Assembly: GCA_937902285.1 (NCBI GenBank)
Contig: CALGTB010000169.1
Coordinates: forward strand, 1 to 17,733
DNA length: 17,733 nucleotides
From: an uncultured Actinomycetes bacterium
Lineage (GTDB): Bacteria; Actinomycetota; Actinomycetes; S36-B12
Direction: 5' to 3'
Part shown: positions 7,788 through 15,649 of the stretch, piece by piece
How positions within the stretch are numbered: position 1 is the first letter of the stretch
Layout of the letters: each line of letters begins with the position of its first letter
Program-made: the position numbers and the translations under genes
Notes under the pieces: generated by a model
Databases searched by the model: none
What the model was told of the DNA's origin: nothing
Seen by the model: only the letters and a program-made list of their open reading frames with translations

Positions 7788-7797
7788 AGTCCATGCG
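7759..7797 (+). promoter_or_regulatory. Probable leaderless promoter for the small secreted protein
   Basis: TAGAGT (7785-7790) matches TAnnnT and ends 6 nt before the GTG at 7797, so transcription would begin at or next to the start codon. TTGACG lies at 7759-7764, but the spacer is 20 bp, longer than the usual 17-18. No ribosome site precedes the GTG, which supports leaderless translation. The TAG inside the box is also the stop codon of the upstream membrane protein gene. Confidence 0.5.
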
Positions 7798-8222
7798 TGA
7801 ACCGACGGTCACTGACGAGCCTCGCTGCCGTAGTCTCCCTGGGCCTTGTGCTGGCCCTAGGACAGCCATCCTCAGCCGTTGTACCCCCCTCGACTCCGGC
7901 CGTGGCTGCAGGGTCATGGGTGGGCACGGCCACCAATCCGGATGGCACCTTCAACTACGGCGCCGTCCGCTTCACGGTTCGCGGTGCCACTGTGCGCAAC
8001 TTCGTCATCGAGGGGGTGACGACCGACTGCGGGTACATGTCGCTCGTCATGGACTCCATGAAGATCAAGGGCAATCGGTTCGCGGGGGCGTACCAGCCCG
8101 TGAAGGACATCGACCAGATCATCGTCGTCAACGCGACGGTCAAGGGGCGGACAGTCACCGGGACCTTCAGTTCGGGGCCCCTGTGCGGGGCAGAGGGCGT
8201 GTTCAGCGCACGGGCTCGCTGA
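7797..8222 (+). CDS. Small secreted beta-rich protein, unknown function
   Basis: The 141-residue product starts with GTG, has a clear Sec signal (MNRRSL, hydrophobic 7-22, cleavage near SSA-VV at about 27) and a mature chain of about 110 residues. The mature part alternates short beta-strands of the form G.W.G.....G......F.V.G..V.NF and ...I.G.F.G, with two cysteines (TDCGYM and GPLCGAEG) that probably pair. This pattern recurs in small exported actinobacterial proteins of no assigned function. A lipocalin-like or beta-sandwich fold is a guess. Its own leaderless promoter implies it can be expressed apart from the upstream cluster. It converges on the minus-strand protease gene with an 86-bp gap that shows no strong terminator. 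Confidence 0.72.
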   Translation: MNRRSLTSLAAVVSLGLVLALGQPSSAVVPPSTPAVAAGSWVGTATNPDGTFNYGAVRFTVRGATVRNFVIEGVTTDCGYMSLVMDSMKIKGNRFAGAYQPVKDIDQIIVVNATVKGRTVTGTFSSGPLCGAEGVFSARAR

Positions 8223-8308
8223 GCGCAGGTCAGGCATCCTCGAGCGCCGGACAGCGAGCGCGGCAGCGGTCTCGTCACAGTGGAGCAGGCGATCACTCTG
8301 GGCCGTCA

Positions 8309-10162
8309 CTACGGACGGAGACCCGCCCGAGCGGCGAGCAGCGCGACATTCGGTGAACCGAGTCCTGAGGCCATGTCGTAGCCGGGCGCAGCCTCGCAGC
8401 AGGCCGGCACGTTGAGAAGTCCGTTCGGCAGGCGCACGGCGACCTGGTTGTCGCCACGGGTCACGTCGAAGAACGCCGATGGGTGCCGGTCCTGCACGAG
8501 GTAGAGCCAGGGGTTCGCGAATCCGAGGGCCGGCTCGCCTGCCCGGCGCTGCTGGCCCGAGACCATGGCGAGGTTGGCCCCGACGAAGGGCGCAGCGCCG
8601 CTCGTGCCACCGACGCGGAGGAGGTCCCCGCCGTACACGACGGGCCACCCCGGCTGGATGGCCGCCAGCGCGGAGACGTCGGGAACCGTCCGCGCGAGGG
8701 AGCCGGTGATCCCTGACTGGTACCAGGGCTGCGAGAACAGCTGGCTGGACCCACCCGTCCCGGCACCGGGCACCCCGTAGGGCTGGTCGTTCCACACGAC
8801 CTCATCGGCTCGGGTGTTGTCGGCCTTGAGGATCAGCCGGGTGCCGCCGACCGCCGTCATGAATGGTGACGATGCCGGGTAGGAGATCGTCCCCATGGGG
8901 TCAAGGCCGAGTCCCGGAGGATCCGCCATCTGGCACACGGACGAGCCCTGATCGCCGGTGGAGGCCACCACGGTCGTGCCGACGAGTGCAGCCATGCGGA
9001 ACAGGGACTCAAGGGCGCTGCGCAACGGCGAGTTGCCGCGGGTGTCGGCGAGCTCGCATGCGCCGTAGGACAGGCTGATGACGTCGGGCGACAGCGTCCC
9101 GACCGCGTTCATCCGCAGGGCGCGCGCGTAGGCGTCGACCATGCTGTCGTCGTCGTTGACGGTCTGCACCAGTCGGATGCGCGTCGCGTCGCGTAGGACG
9201 CCCGAGACCGTCTGGAGGTCCAGATGCGTCTCGACGCTGTCGGACACGATGGGAGACGGGATCCCGTCGCCGAGGACGACATCGACGGCCGGCGCGCGGT
9301 ACCCGAAGCACTCTGCCGCATCCTTCAGGTCAGAGTCGTTGAAGCCGCCGCCTAGGGAGATGACGGTCACTCGTGCGTCCGCACCTCGTGCACCTTCGGC
9401 ACGCAGTTCGGAGGTTCCGTAGGCCTCGTTGACCTGGTGCGGGGTGTAGGCGGCGCCGGCCTCGAGGACAGGCTGGGCGCATGTCTTTCCCGGCTGGGTG
9501 CTGCCGTTCGTCGGCCACGGCTGGTCTGGCCCGTAGATACCCCGAGGACTGTGTGCCTGCAGGTCGAGTGGCGCCGGGCCTGGAATGTCGAGGGACGGCA
9601 CGTACACCTCGGCGTCGGCATCCATGGCGGTGACGTAGGGGCGCATCCATGCGGGTGCCGGCAGAAGTCCGGTCGCACCCTTGAAGACGTACTGCGTGAA
9701 GGGCTTGTCCGGACTGTCCTGGGCAGCCGCCGATCCCTGGACGGCCGGGATGTAGGTGATCGATGCGCCCATGGCGCGCTCCCACGCCCGAACCGTGCCG
9801 GTGACGCGCGCGAACGTCCGGGTGAAGTCGGGTCGCACGACGAGCCCCCGCCTGGCCGCCGCGCCGATGAGAGCACCGATGGCCTTGTCCGTGGCGCCGT
9901 AGGCACGTGCGACATCGCGGAGGGACGCGTACGAGCGGTAGCCGGGGGACCCGGGCGAGGACACGTCCCGCGCGGCCGACGTCAGGGCGCGCGTGTCGAG
10001 GGGCAGCCCCACGTAGAACGTCACCAGCGTGGCGGGATCCGGTGCGGCGCCGGCGGCCGGCGCGGCTCCCGCGAGCGTCACTCCCGCCAGGCTGCTCGAA
10101 AGGAGGACTGCCGTCAGCAGCGCCGTGGTCCGTCGACGCGCGGCCAGGCTCATGAGCGACAT
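8309..10162 (-). CDS. Secreted S53 (sedolisin/kumamolisin-type) serine protease with prodomain
   Basis: The 617-residue preproprotein has an N-terminal signal (MSLMSLAARRRT, then a hydrophobic run, cleavage near GAAP at about residue 35). A prodomain of roughly 150 residues shows the kumamolisin activation pattern (SPGSPGYRSYASL, later FARVTGTVRAWERAMG). The catalytic domain has the S53 set: E311 and D315 (VETHLD, spaced four apart), the oxyanion Asp D404 in ASTGDQGSS, and the nucleophile S521 in GGTSGAAP. The C-terminal calcium site is visible as FFDVTRGDN (D566) and GYDMASGLGSP (D596). Families of this type are secreted endopeptidases that mature by self-cleavage, usually at acidic pH. The frame extends upstream, but the ATG at 10162 is preferred because a -10-like TAGCGT lies 7 nt before it. 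The next ATG (10153) is an alternative. Confidence 0.92.
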   Translation of the reverse strand: MSLMSLAARRRTTALLTAVLLSSSLAGVTLAGAAPAAGAAPDPATLVTFYVGLPLDTRALTSAARDVSSPGSPGYRSYASLRDVARAYGATDKAIGALIGAAARRGLVVRPDFTRTFARVTGTVRAWERAMGASITYIPAVQGSAAAQDSPDKPFTQYVFKGATGLLPAPAWMRPYVTAMDADAEVYVPSLDIPGPAPLDLQAHSPRGIYGPDQPWPTNGSTQPGKTCAQPVLEAGAAYTPHQVNEAYGTSELRAEGARGADARVTVISLGGGFNDSDLKDAAECFGYRAPAVDVVLGDGIPSPIVSDSVETHLDLQTVSGVLRDATRIRLVQTVNDDDSMVDAYARALRMNAVGTLSPDVISLSYGACELADTRGNSPLRSALESLFRMAALVGTTVVASTGDQGSSVCQMADPPGLGLDPMGTISYPASSPFMTAVGGTRLILKADNTRADEVVWNDQPYGVPGAGTGGSSQLFSQPWYQSGITGSLARTVPDVSALAAIQPGWPVVYGGDLLRVGGTSGAAPFVGANLAMVSGQQRRAGEPALGFANPWLYLVQDRHPSAFFDVTRGDNQVAVRLPNGLLNVPACCEAAPGYDMASGLGSPNVALLAARAGLRP

Positions 10163-10169
10163 GCGGTGA

Positions 10170-10175
10170 ACGCTA
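10170..10175 (-). promoter_or_regulatory. Possible leaderless -10 box for the S53 protease
   Basis: On the minus strand TAGCGT fits TAnnnT and ends 7 nt before the chosen ATG at 10162. No ribosome site is present in those 7 nt, so a leaderless message is likely. No clear -35 box is seen, which lowers confidence. Confidence 0.4.
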
Positions 10176-10355
10176 CGGACACCCGCCGCTGCGCGCAGCC
10201 ACATGAGCATCCGAGACGACTGGGCCGACTGCCTCGAGTCGCGGGCCAGTGCTGAGAAGACGGCGGCGACTAGCATCCCCTCGACCGCACTCTCCCAGCA
10301 AAGGTCGTCGTATGACGTTCATGGCAAGTCACGGGTTCGACGTGTGCGGCCTCCG

Positions 10356-11894
10356 ATGACCGGGGGATCCGCGTCGTCGTCGAACCGCTGGGCTGTCCTG
10401 GCGGTGCTGTCGGGAGCGCTGGCGGTCATCTCGCTCGACAACACCATCGTCAACGTCGCCCTGCCCACCCTCCAGGAGGATCTCGACGCGACGACCTCGC
10501 AGCTGCAGTGGGTCGTCGACGCCTACTCCGTGATGTTCGCCGGCTGCCTCCTGCTGGCCGGCAGCCTCGGCGACCGCTTCGGCCGTCGGCGCATGCTGCT
10601 GATCGGGCTGGTGATCTTCGCCCTCGGGTCGGTGGGAGCGGCGCTGTCGACGAACGCCGACATGCTCACCGCATGGCGGGCGGTCATGGGTGTCGGCGGG
10701 GCGTTCATCATGCCGTCGACCCTGAGCCTGCTCGTTCACGTGTTCCAGGAGCGCACCGAGCGCGCGCAGGCGATCGGCATCTGGGCGGCGGTGGCGGGAC
10801 TGGGTGTAGCGCTCGGCCCCATCGTCGGCGGCGTGCTGCTGGAGCAGTTCTCGTGGCACGCGATCTTCTGGGTCAATCCGGTGCTCGTGACGGTCGGCTT
10901 CATCGCGGCCGTGATCCTCGTCCCGGAGTCGAAGGATCCGTCGCGACCCCGTCTGGACCTCCCGGGGGCCGCCTTGTCGGCCTTCGGCCTGATCCTCCTG
11001 GTCGTGACGATCATCGAGATCCCCGACGAGGGCATCACGCTGTTGACCTCCTCGACCGCGATCGGTGCCGTGGCTCTGCTGGCCGCCTTCGTGTGGTGGG
11101 AGGGGCGCGCTCCGCGTCCGATCCTGCCCCTGTCCCTGTTCAAGCAGAGGCTGTTCTCGGCCGCCGTGGTGACGGTGGGCCTTGTCTACTTCGGGCTCAT
11201 GGGCGCCATGTTCTTCCTGCCCCAGTTCCTGCAGCTCGTTCAGGGGCTGTCGCCACTGGAGTCCGGCTTCGCCGTGCTCCCCGGGGCGCTCGGACTGCTC
11301 GTGGCGTCAGTCGCCAGTCCTCGGCTTGCCGAGCGCTTCGGCACCAGGATCATCGTCGTCATCGGCATGGTGGTCGCGACGGCCGGGATCGGATCGTTCA
11401 GCCTGCTGAGCGTGGGCTCCTCCCTCCTCGTCGTCAGCGGCACCTTCGCCGTGGTCGGGCTCGGGCTAGGCATGGTTCTGCCCCAGGCAACCAACGCCGT
11501 GATCGCCTCGGTACCGGAGGAGAGATCGGGAATGGGCTCAGCCGTGAACGACGCGGTCGGCGAGCTCGGCGGGTCTCTGGGGGTCGCGATCCTCGGAGCG
11601 GCCATGGCCATCACCTACCGGCTGCACGTCGAAGATGCGATCACCGCCGCAGGCGCCGCCGCGAAGGCAGTTCCGGCGGAGGCGCTCGATGCGGCGCGCG
11701 AGTCGCTGGCCGCGGCGTCGCTGGCGGCGGGTCGCCTGCCGGACGGTGTGGCCGAGCAGTTCCGAGCGGTGACCAGTCAGGCGTTCACGTCGGGGATGGG
11801 GTGGGCCCTGCTGCTCGGGTCTGTCGTCATGGGCGCGGGCGCAGTCCTCGCGTGGCTGCGCTTCCCCGAGCGCGTCGACCGCGCGGTGGAGTAG
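10356..11894 (+). CDS. DHA2-family (EmrB/QacA type) MFS multidrug-efflux-like transporter
   Basis: The 512-residue protein has about 14 transmembrane segments, the DHA2 number. Signature motifs are present: motif D1 as LDNTIVNVALP (27-37) in the first helix, motif A as GSLGDRFGRRR (69-79) in the loop between helices 2 and 3, and motif C as GLGVALGPIVGG in the fifth helix (about 148-159), which marks proton-antiporter exporters. The frame is open further upstream to 10203, but those residues are polar and basic with no TM, and ATG 10356 gives the standard short N-terminus. GTG 10344 is an alternative. The gap to the protease gene (10163-10355) is divergent. A TAGCAT at 10271-10276 is the best -10 candidate, without a good -35. 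No adjacent regulator is seen, and the exported compound is unknown. Confidence 0.9.
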   Translation: MTGGSASSSNRWAVLAVLSGALAVISLDNTIVNVALPTLQEDLDATTSQLQWVVDAYSVMFAGCLLLAGSLGDRFGRRRMLLIGLVIFALGSVGAALSTNADMLTAWRAVMGVGGAFIMPSTLSLLVHVFQERTERAQAIGIWAAVAGLGVALGPIVGGVLLEQFSWHAIFWVNPVLVTVGFIAAVILVPESKDPSRPRLDLPGAALSAFGLILLVVTIIEIPDEGITLLTSSTAIGAVALLAAFVWWEGRAPRPILPLSLFKQRLFSAAVVTVGLVYFGLMGAMFFLPQFLQLVQGLSPLESGFAVLPGALGLLVASVASPRLAERFGTRIIVVIGMVVATAGIGSFSLLSVGSSLLVVSGTFAVVGLGLGMVLPQATNAVIASVPEERSGMGSAVNDAVGELGGSLGVAILGAAMAITYRLHVEDAITAAGAAAKAVPAEALDAARESLAAASLAAGRLPDGVAEQFRAVTSQAFTSGMGWALLLGSVVMGAGAVLAWLRFPERVDRAVE

Positions 11895-11913
11895 GCCCGG
11901 CCGCTGTGGTGCA

Positions 11914-11942
11914 TTGACTGTAGTGTGCACTTCATTTAGTCT
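11914..11942 (+). promoter_or_regulatory. Sigma-70-type promoter TTGACT-N17-TAGTCT
   Basis: TTGACT (11914-11919) and TAGTCT (11937-11942) are separated by exactly 17 bp. Transcription would start near 11949, giving a leader of about 36 nt that contains the GGAGG ribosome site (11976-11980) of the membrane protein gene. It lies just after the MFS stop codon, so the small gene has its own promoter. Confidence 0.65.
11919..11934. promoter_or_regulatory. Operator-like palindrome inside the promoter spacer
   Basis: TGTAGTG-TG-CACTTCA is an inverted repeat with 6 of 7 arm positions matching, lying almost exactly between the -35 and -10 boxes. A second, looser pair GTGCA-N12-TGCAC (11909-11930) overlaps the -35 box. 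Size and place fit a TetR- or MarR-type repressor site. No such regulator gene lies in the window. Confidence 0.5.
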
Positions 11943-11984
11943 CATGGCGTTGGCGAAGGGGTGCGCTCGAGAGACGGAGGACGC

Positions 11985-12449
11985 ATGGAGAGGCTGAGGT
12001 CGCAGGGGTTGCACAAGGGCTGGCTGGTGGTGACAGCCATCGTGATCGGGTCGTTCGGCCCCGTGTTCTTCCTCGGCACGATGGAGGCGACGTCGGAGCC
12101 CGCGCGCTGGACTCTCGACCTCCTGAGCTCGCCGCTCGACAATGCCCAGTCCTATGACTTCGCCACCATGCGATTCCTCTCGGCACTCACGGGCGGCTTC
12201 CTGCTGGGCTGGGGAGTGATGATCCTGTGCCTGCGCTCGTGGGCGTACGACGCAGCGCCCGAGGGGGTGCGCAGGTCGGTCGTCGTTGGGATAGTCGCGT
12301 GGTTCCTGCTCGACAGCGCCGGTTCGATCGCCTCGGGGAACCCGTCCAACGCCGTGATCAACGTGGCCGTGCTCCTCCTCGCCGTAGGCCCGCTGTGGCT
12401 TCCGGCACGCACCGTCAGCCCCAGTGCTGCGTCAGCGGCTCGCCGCTGA
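11985..12449 (+). CDS. Small four-helix membrane protein, unknown function
   Basis: The ATG at 11985 follows GGAGG at 11976-11980, the best ribosome site nearby, so it is preferred over an in-frame upstream ATG. The 154-residue product has four hydrophobic segments at about residues 13-31, 63-85, 99-118 and 123-140. A polar loop after the first contains DNAQSYDFATMRF. A GFLLGWGVMILCLRSW segment and a late DSAGSIASGN stretch are distinctive, but I do not recognise the family. The gene has its own promoter with an operator-like palindrome, so its expression is probably switched by an unseen regulator. Its last 35 bases overlap the 3' end of the convergent oxidoreductase gene. Confidence 0.72.
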   Translation: MERLRSQGLHKGWLVVTAIVIGSFGPVFFLGTMEATSEPARWTLDLLSSPLDNAQSYDFATMRFLSALTGGFLLGWGVMILCLRSWAYDAAPEGVRRSVVVGIVAWFLLDSAGSIASGNPSNAVINVAVLLLAVGPLWLPARTVSPSAASAARR

Positions 12450-13323
12450 AGAACTCCGCGAGCGACGAGAGCATCTCGGCAGCAGCGTCGGTGCTGGTCG
12501 CCCACGGTGGGTCGACGATGACGTGGATGAAGCCGAGCTCCTCGATGGCACTCCGGACGACATCAGCCACGCGATGCTGGGAGTTGGCGTCCGAATGCAG
12601 CTTCAGCACCGGGCGCGCCGTGGTTCCCAGTTCGCTGCACCACTGCACGTACGCGTTCATGGACGTCGACATGGCGGCCGGGTCCCAGACGTGTGCCGCC
12701 GAGATCGCCATCCACCCGCCGGCACGTGCCGCCCGCTTGAGCGCCGGCGCGGCCATGCCGCCGACCAGCAGCGGAACCTCCCGGCCATTTGCAGGGATCG
12801 GGTGCAGGACGATATCCGAGGGGATCCGGACCTGCTCCCCGTCGAACGCGCTCGGCCGTCCCGACCAGGCATCGGCGAGGATGCCGAGCTGCTCCTCGAA
12901 CCTCCGGGTGCGCCCCGTGAACGGGTAGCCGAGGGCCTCCATCTCGGGGATGTTCCAGCCCGAGCCGACGCCGAGGATGAAGCGGCCGTTGCTGAGCCGG
13001 TCGATCGTGGTCGCCTCCTTGGCCACCTGGAGCACGTTTCGCTGGGGGAGGATGAGCACCGCCGGTCCGACGACTGCCGTTGTCGTCGCCGTGGCGATCG
13101 CGGCACAGCACATGAGCGTCTCGAGGTAGTCGTCGGCGACGTCCCAGGTGAGATGTCCGTCGTCGCTGTACGGGTAGTAGTCAACCGGGGTGTCGACCAT
13201 GAGCAAGTGGTCGCTGAGCCACAGGCCCTCCGCGCCGGCCGCCTCAGCGATCCGTGCCATGTCGACGGGATGCAGCTGAGACGCGACGGCTCCGCTGTTG
13301 GGGATGATCGCACCGATACCCAT
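12415..13323 (-). CDS. LLM-class (luciferase-like, F420-dependent type) oxidoreductase
   Basis: The 302-residue protein starts at ATG 13323, which is preceded by GGAGG at 8 nt spacing; the frame is open further upstream without such a site. It shows the bacterial-luciferase-like TIM barrel order. MGIGAIIPNSGAV forms the first strand, then come AEAAGAEGLWLSDHLLM (about 23-39), LPQRNVLQVAKEATTIDRLSNGRF with the typical 'D.LS.GR...GVG.GW' signature (RFILGVGSGWN near 112-122), then E and F420/flavin-binding region residues, and a C-terminal VPLLVGGMAAPALKRAAR helix. Members reduce or oxidise diverse substrates using coenzyme F420 or FMN. The substrate is not readable here. F420 use is inferred from family and actinobacterial context, not from a decisive residue. 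The gene is divergent from the NADH dehydrogenase gene. Confidence 0.88.
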   Translation of the reverse strand: MGIGAIIPNSGAVASQLHPVDMARIAEAAGAEGLWLSDHLLMVDTPVDYYPYSDDGHLTWDVADDYLETLMCCAAIATATTTAVVGPAVLILPQRNVLQVAKEATTIDRLSNGRFILGVGSGWNIPEMEALGYPFTGRTRRFEEQLGILADAWSGRPSAFDGEQVRIPSDIVLHPIPANGREVPLLVGGMAAPALKRAARAGGWMAISAAHVWDPAAMSTSMNAYVQWCSELGTTARPVLKLHSDANSQHRVADVVRSAIEELGFIHVIVDPPWATSTDAAAEMLSSLAEFFSGEPLTQHWG

Positions 13324-13435
13324 GCTTCCTCCGTTTCCCAGCCCGTCGAGGTCGCTGGGACCGAAGCGGGCCGCGCGCAACTGGCGAAGCATTGCACCTG
13401 CGGGTGATGCGGTGCCGCCCGTTCCCGGCTCCGCC

Positions 13436-13441
13436 TACTCT
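13436..13441 (+). promoter_or_regulatory. Possible -10 box (TACTCT) for the NADH dehydrogenase gene
   Basis: TACTCT fits TAnnnT and would place the start near 13448, leaving about 33 nt of leader with a GAGGAGGG ribosome site. The bases 17 bp upstream (TGCCGC) are a poor -35 box. Confidence 0.3.
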
Positions 13442-13480
13442 GGAGGGACCGAGACACACAGGCAGAGGAGGGCGTACGCC

Positions 13481-14839
13481 ATGCAGCAGTCCGCGCCGCA
13501 TCGCCCGCGGGTGGTCATCGTCGGCTCGGGGTTCGGCGGGCTCATGGCGGCGAAGGCGCTCAAGCGTGCTGACGTCGACGTGATCGTGATCGCCAAGACG
13601 AACCACCACCTGTTCCAGCCGCTGCTCTACCAGGTGGCGACGGGCATCCTCTCCGAGGGCTCCATCGCCCCGGCGACGCGGGAGATCCTGCGACACCAGG
13701 ACAATGTCGACGTGCGACTCGGCGAGGTGATCGACGTCGACGCGAAGGCGCACACAGTGACGGCCTGGACCCCGGAGGGGCCGCAGACGATCCCCTACGA
13801 CAGCCTCATCGTGGCGGCGGGGTCAACGCAGTCGTACTTCGGCAACGACCGCTTCGCGGATCATGCCCCCGGCCTGAAGTCCATCGACGATGCGCTCGAG
13901 CTGCGCGGCCGGATCCTCAGCGCCTTCGAGTTCGCCGAGATCGAGACGGATCCGGCGCTGGCTGCCCAGTGGCTCACGTTCATCGTGGTCGGCGCCGGTC
14001 CCACGGGCGTGGAGATGGCCGGGCAGATCGCCGAGCTCGCGCGTCACACCCTGAAGCACGACTACCGGCACATCGACCCGCGTCAGGCTCGGGTCATCCT
14101 GCTGGACGGGGCGCCGTCCATCCTGAGCTCCTTCGACGAACGACTGGCCGCGAAGGCAACATCGCGGCTCGAGCGCATGGGGGTCGAGATCAGGCTGGGC
14201 GCGGCGGTGACCGACGTCGATGCGAGCGGGATCGCGGTGCAGGAGGCCGACGGCCAACGTGCACGCATTGACGCGCGCACGATCGTGTGGGCGGCCGGCG
14301 TCGCAGCGTCGACACTGGGCAAGCACATCGCCGACCAGGCCGGCGTCGAGGTCGACCGCGCGGGCCGGGTCCCGGTCGAGCCCGACTGCACGGTGCCGGG
14401 CCTGCCGGACGTGTTCGTCGTCGGAGACATGATGGGCGGCGGTCTGCCGGGCGTCGCGCAGGTCGCGATGCAGTCGGGCACCTACGCCGCGAAGGTGATC
14501 TCGGCCCGCGCCACCGGCCGCAGAGCTCCCGAGCCCTTCCGCTACCGCGACAAGGGCAGCATGGCCACCATCTCGCGGTTCTCCGCGGTCGCCAGCGTGG
14601 GCAGTCTGCGGTTCTCGGGCTTCGTCGCCTGGCTGATGTGGCTCTTCATCCATCTGCAGTACCTCATCGGCTTCAAGCAGCGGGTGACGACGCTGCTGCA
14701 CTGGGCCATCAGCTTCATCGGCCGCGGGCGGGCCGAGCGGGTTGTCACCCGTCAGCAGATCGTCGCGCGCCGCGTGCTGGACACGCTGCCGCCGACGGAT
14801 ACGGGTCGCCCGGACCGGAGCAGTCTCCCTCGTCGCTGA
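13481..14839 (+). CDS. ndh: Type II NADH:quinone oxidoreductase (NDH-2 type, FAD-dependent)
   Basis: The 452-residue protein has two dinucleotide-binding folds: VVIVGSGFGG at residues 11-20 for FAD, and VVGAGPTGVE at 169-178 for NADH. Other NDH-2 features are HHLFQPLLYQVATGILS after the first fold, VFVVGDMM..G.PG.AQVAMQ (about 311-330) forming the second FAD contact, and a C-terminal hydrophobic stretch (FSGFVAWLMWLFIHLQYLIGF) expected to hold the enzyme on the membrane. It would pass electrons from NADH to menaquinone without proton pumping. The ATG at 13481 is preceded by GAGGAGGG at 8 nt, and the frame further upstream lacks these signals. Length is close to the family norm. The gene converges with the NlpC/P60-like gene, leaving 9 bp. 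Catalytic details such as quinone specificity are inferred. Confidence 0.93.
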   Translation: MQQSAPHRPRVVIVGSGFGGLMAAKALKRADVDVIVIAKTNHHLFQPLLYQVATGILSEGSIAPATREILRHQDNVDVRLGEVIDVDAKAHTVTAWTPEGPQTIPYDSLIVAAGSTQSYFGNDRFADHAPGLKSIDDALELRGRILSAFEFAEIETDPALAAQWLTFIVVGAGPTGVEMAGQIAELARHTLKHDYRHIDPRQARVILLDGAPSILSSFDERLAAKATSRLERMGVEIRLGAAVTDVDASGIAVQEADGQRARIDARTIVWAAGVAASTLGKHIADQAGVEVDRAGRVPVEPDCTVPGLPDVFVVGDMMGGGLPGVAQVAMQSGTYAAKVISARATGRRAPEPFRYRDKGSMATISRFSAVASVGSLRFSGFVAWLMWLFIHLQYLIGFKQRVTTLLHWAISFIGRGRAERVVTRQQIVARRVLDTLPPTDTGRPDRSSLPRR

Positions 14840-14845
14840 CGAGGG
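14827..14845. terminator. Possible short hairpin at convergent gene ends
   Basis: CCCTCGT and ACGAGGG form a perfect 7-bp stem around a five-base CGCTG loop, spanning the ndh stop codon. There is no following T-run on either strand, so a bidirectional intrinsic terminator is plausible but weak. Confidence 0.3.
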
Positions 14846-14848
14846 GTC

Positions 14849-15649
14849 CTAGTCGAGGGCGCGTCCCACGGTGATCGGGATGCCTGCCATGGTGGGCGGC
14901 TGCTGGACCCCCGCCGGAGCGGTGTAGTCGATGGCCCACGCGGCCCCGGTCATGGCGCCCGTGCTGTCCACGTACAGCCGCATGGTGCCGTTGCCCAACC
15001 CCGACTGGTTGATCGCCCGAGGGTCGGTGAGGCGCGAGTCGAAGGGGCCGTGCGGGGTACCCGTCGAGTCGTAGACCCGCACGGCATAGGACCCGTTGTT
15101 CATCAGCATCGGCAGCCCGGCGACGATGACGGCGTGGCCGACGAATCGCGTCGCAGGGCTGGCGGGGAAGACCACGTAGTCCCCGGGCTGCAGCTGCCCG
15201 ATCGCGGTGACGGACTGCCAGGAGGACGGCAGCGAGCCCTGGAGGAAGCCCGCCCACTGGGTCGGCGTGGGCACGTAGCCGGCGCGGATCCCCAGCGCCT
15301 GGTGCATCTCCCACCAGGCGTTCGGTGCCGCCTCATGGAGGATCCAGTCGGTCATGCCCACGCAGTCCCACGCGTAGTAGCCCGTCGCCGTGTTCTCGAC
15401 GTAGGCGTGCGAGTAGACGGTCTGGTTCATCGACGTGTACACGGCGGTCACGTCGATCAGCGAAGCCGACAGCGGCACGGCTGCGAGGGGCGCCACGACC
15501 TGGTCGGTCGGCGCGGGGGCAGGCGTCAAGGGGGTCACCACCGGCCACGGAGGGGGAGGCGCGGCCGAGGCCGGTGCCGCCAGCGCGGCCAAGGACGCCA
15601 CGGCGAGCACGGCAGCGGCGGTCCGTCGTTGCATGGCGCCACGTTGCAT
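14849..15649 (-). CDS. Secreted NlpC/P60-like cysteine peptidase-fold protein
   Basis: The 266-residue product has a Sec signal (MQRGAMQRR, then hydrophobic to about residue 27, cleavage near ASA at 27-29) and a Pro/Ala-rich linker. The core resembles the papain-like NlpC/P60 fold: YAWDCVGMTDWIL with C96 in the place of the family's DCSG nucleophile, and LQPGDYVVFPA...VGHAVIVAG with H172 in the place of the catalytic His. The usual third polar residue may be D194. Such enzymes cut or modify peptidoglycan stem peptides or act as amidases outside the cell. The match is by motif pattern only, so activity is unproven, and a non-peptidase lipid-modifying member is also possible. An in-frame second ATG (15634) and a tandem repeat at the start leave the true start uncertain. 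It lies 34 nt after the DinB-like gene on the same strand. Confidence 0.65.
   Translation of the reverse strand: MQRGAMQRRTAAAVLAVASLAALAAPASAAPPPPWPVVTPLTPAPAPTDQVVAPLAAVPLSASLIDVTAVYTSMNQTVYSHAYVENTATGYYAWDCVGMTDWILHEAAPNAWWEMHQALGIRAGYVPTPTQWAGFLQGSLPSSWQSVTAIGQLQPGDYVVFPASPATRFVGHAVIVAGLPMLMNNGSYAVRVYDSTGTPHGPFDSRLTDPRAINQSGLGNGTMRLYVDSTGAMTGAAWAIDYTAPAGVQQPPTMAGIPITVGRALD

Noticed and set aside
8223..8308. Terminator between the convergent small secreted protein and S53 protease genes
   Set aside because: Only a CCGT-CACT-ACGG four-bp stem (8303-8314) was found, with no T-run.
10508..11917. Alternative + frame inside the MFS gene
   Set aside because: Arg/Gly-rich frame-shifted shadow of a gene with full DHA2 motifs.
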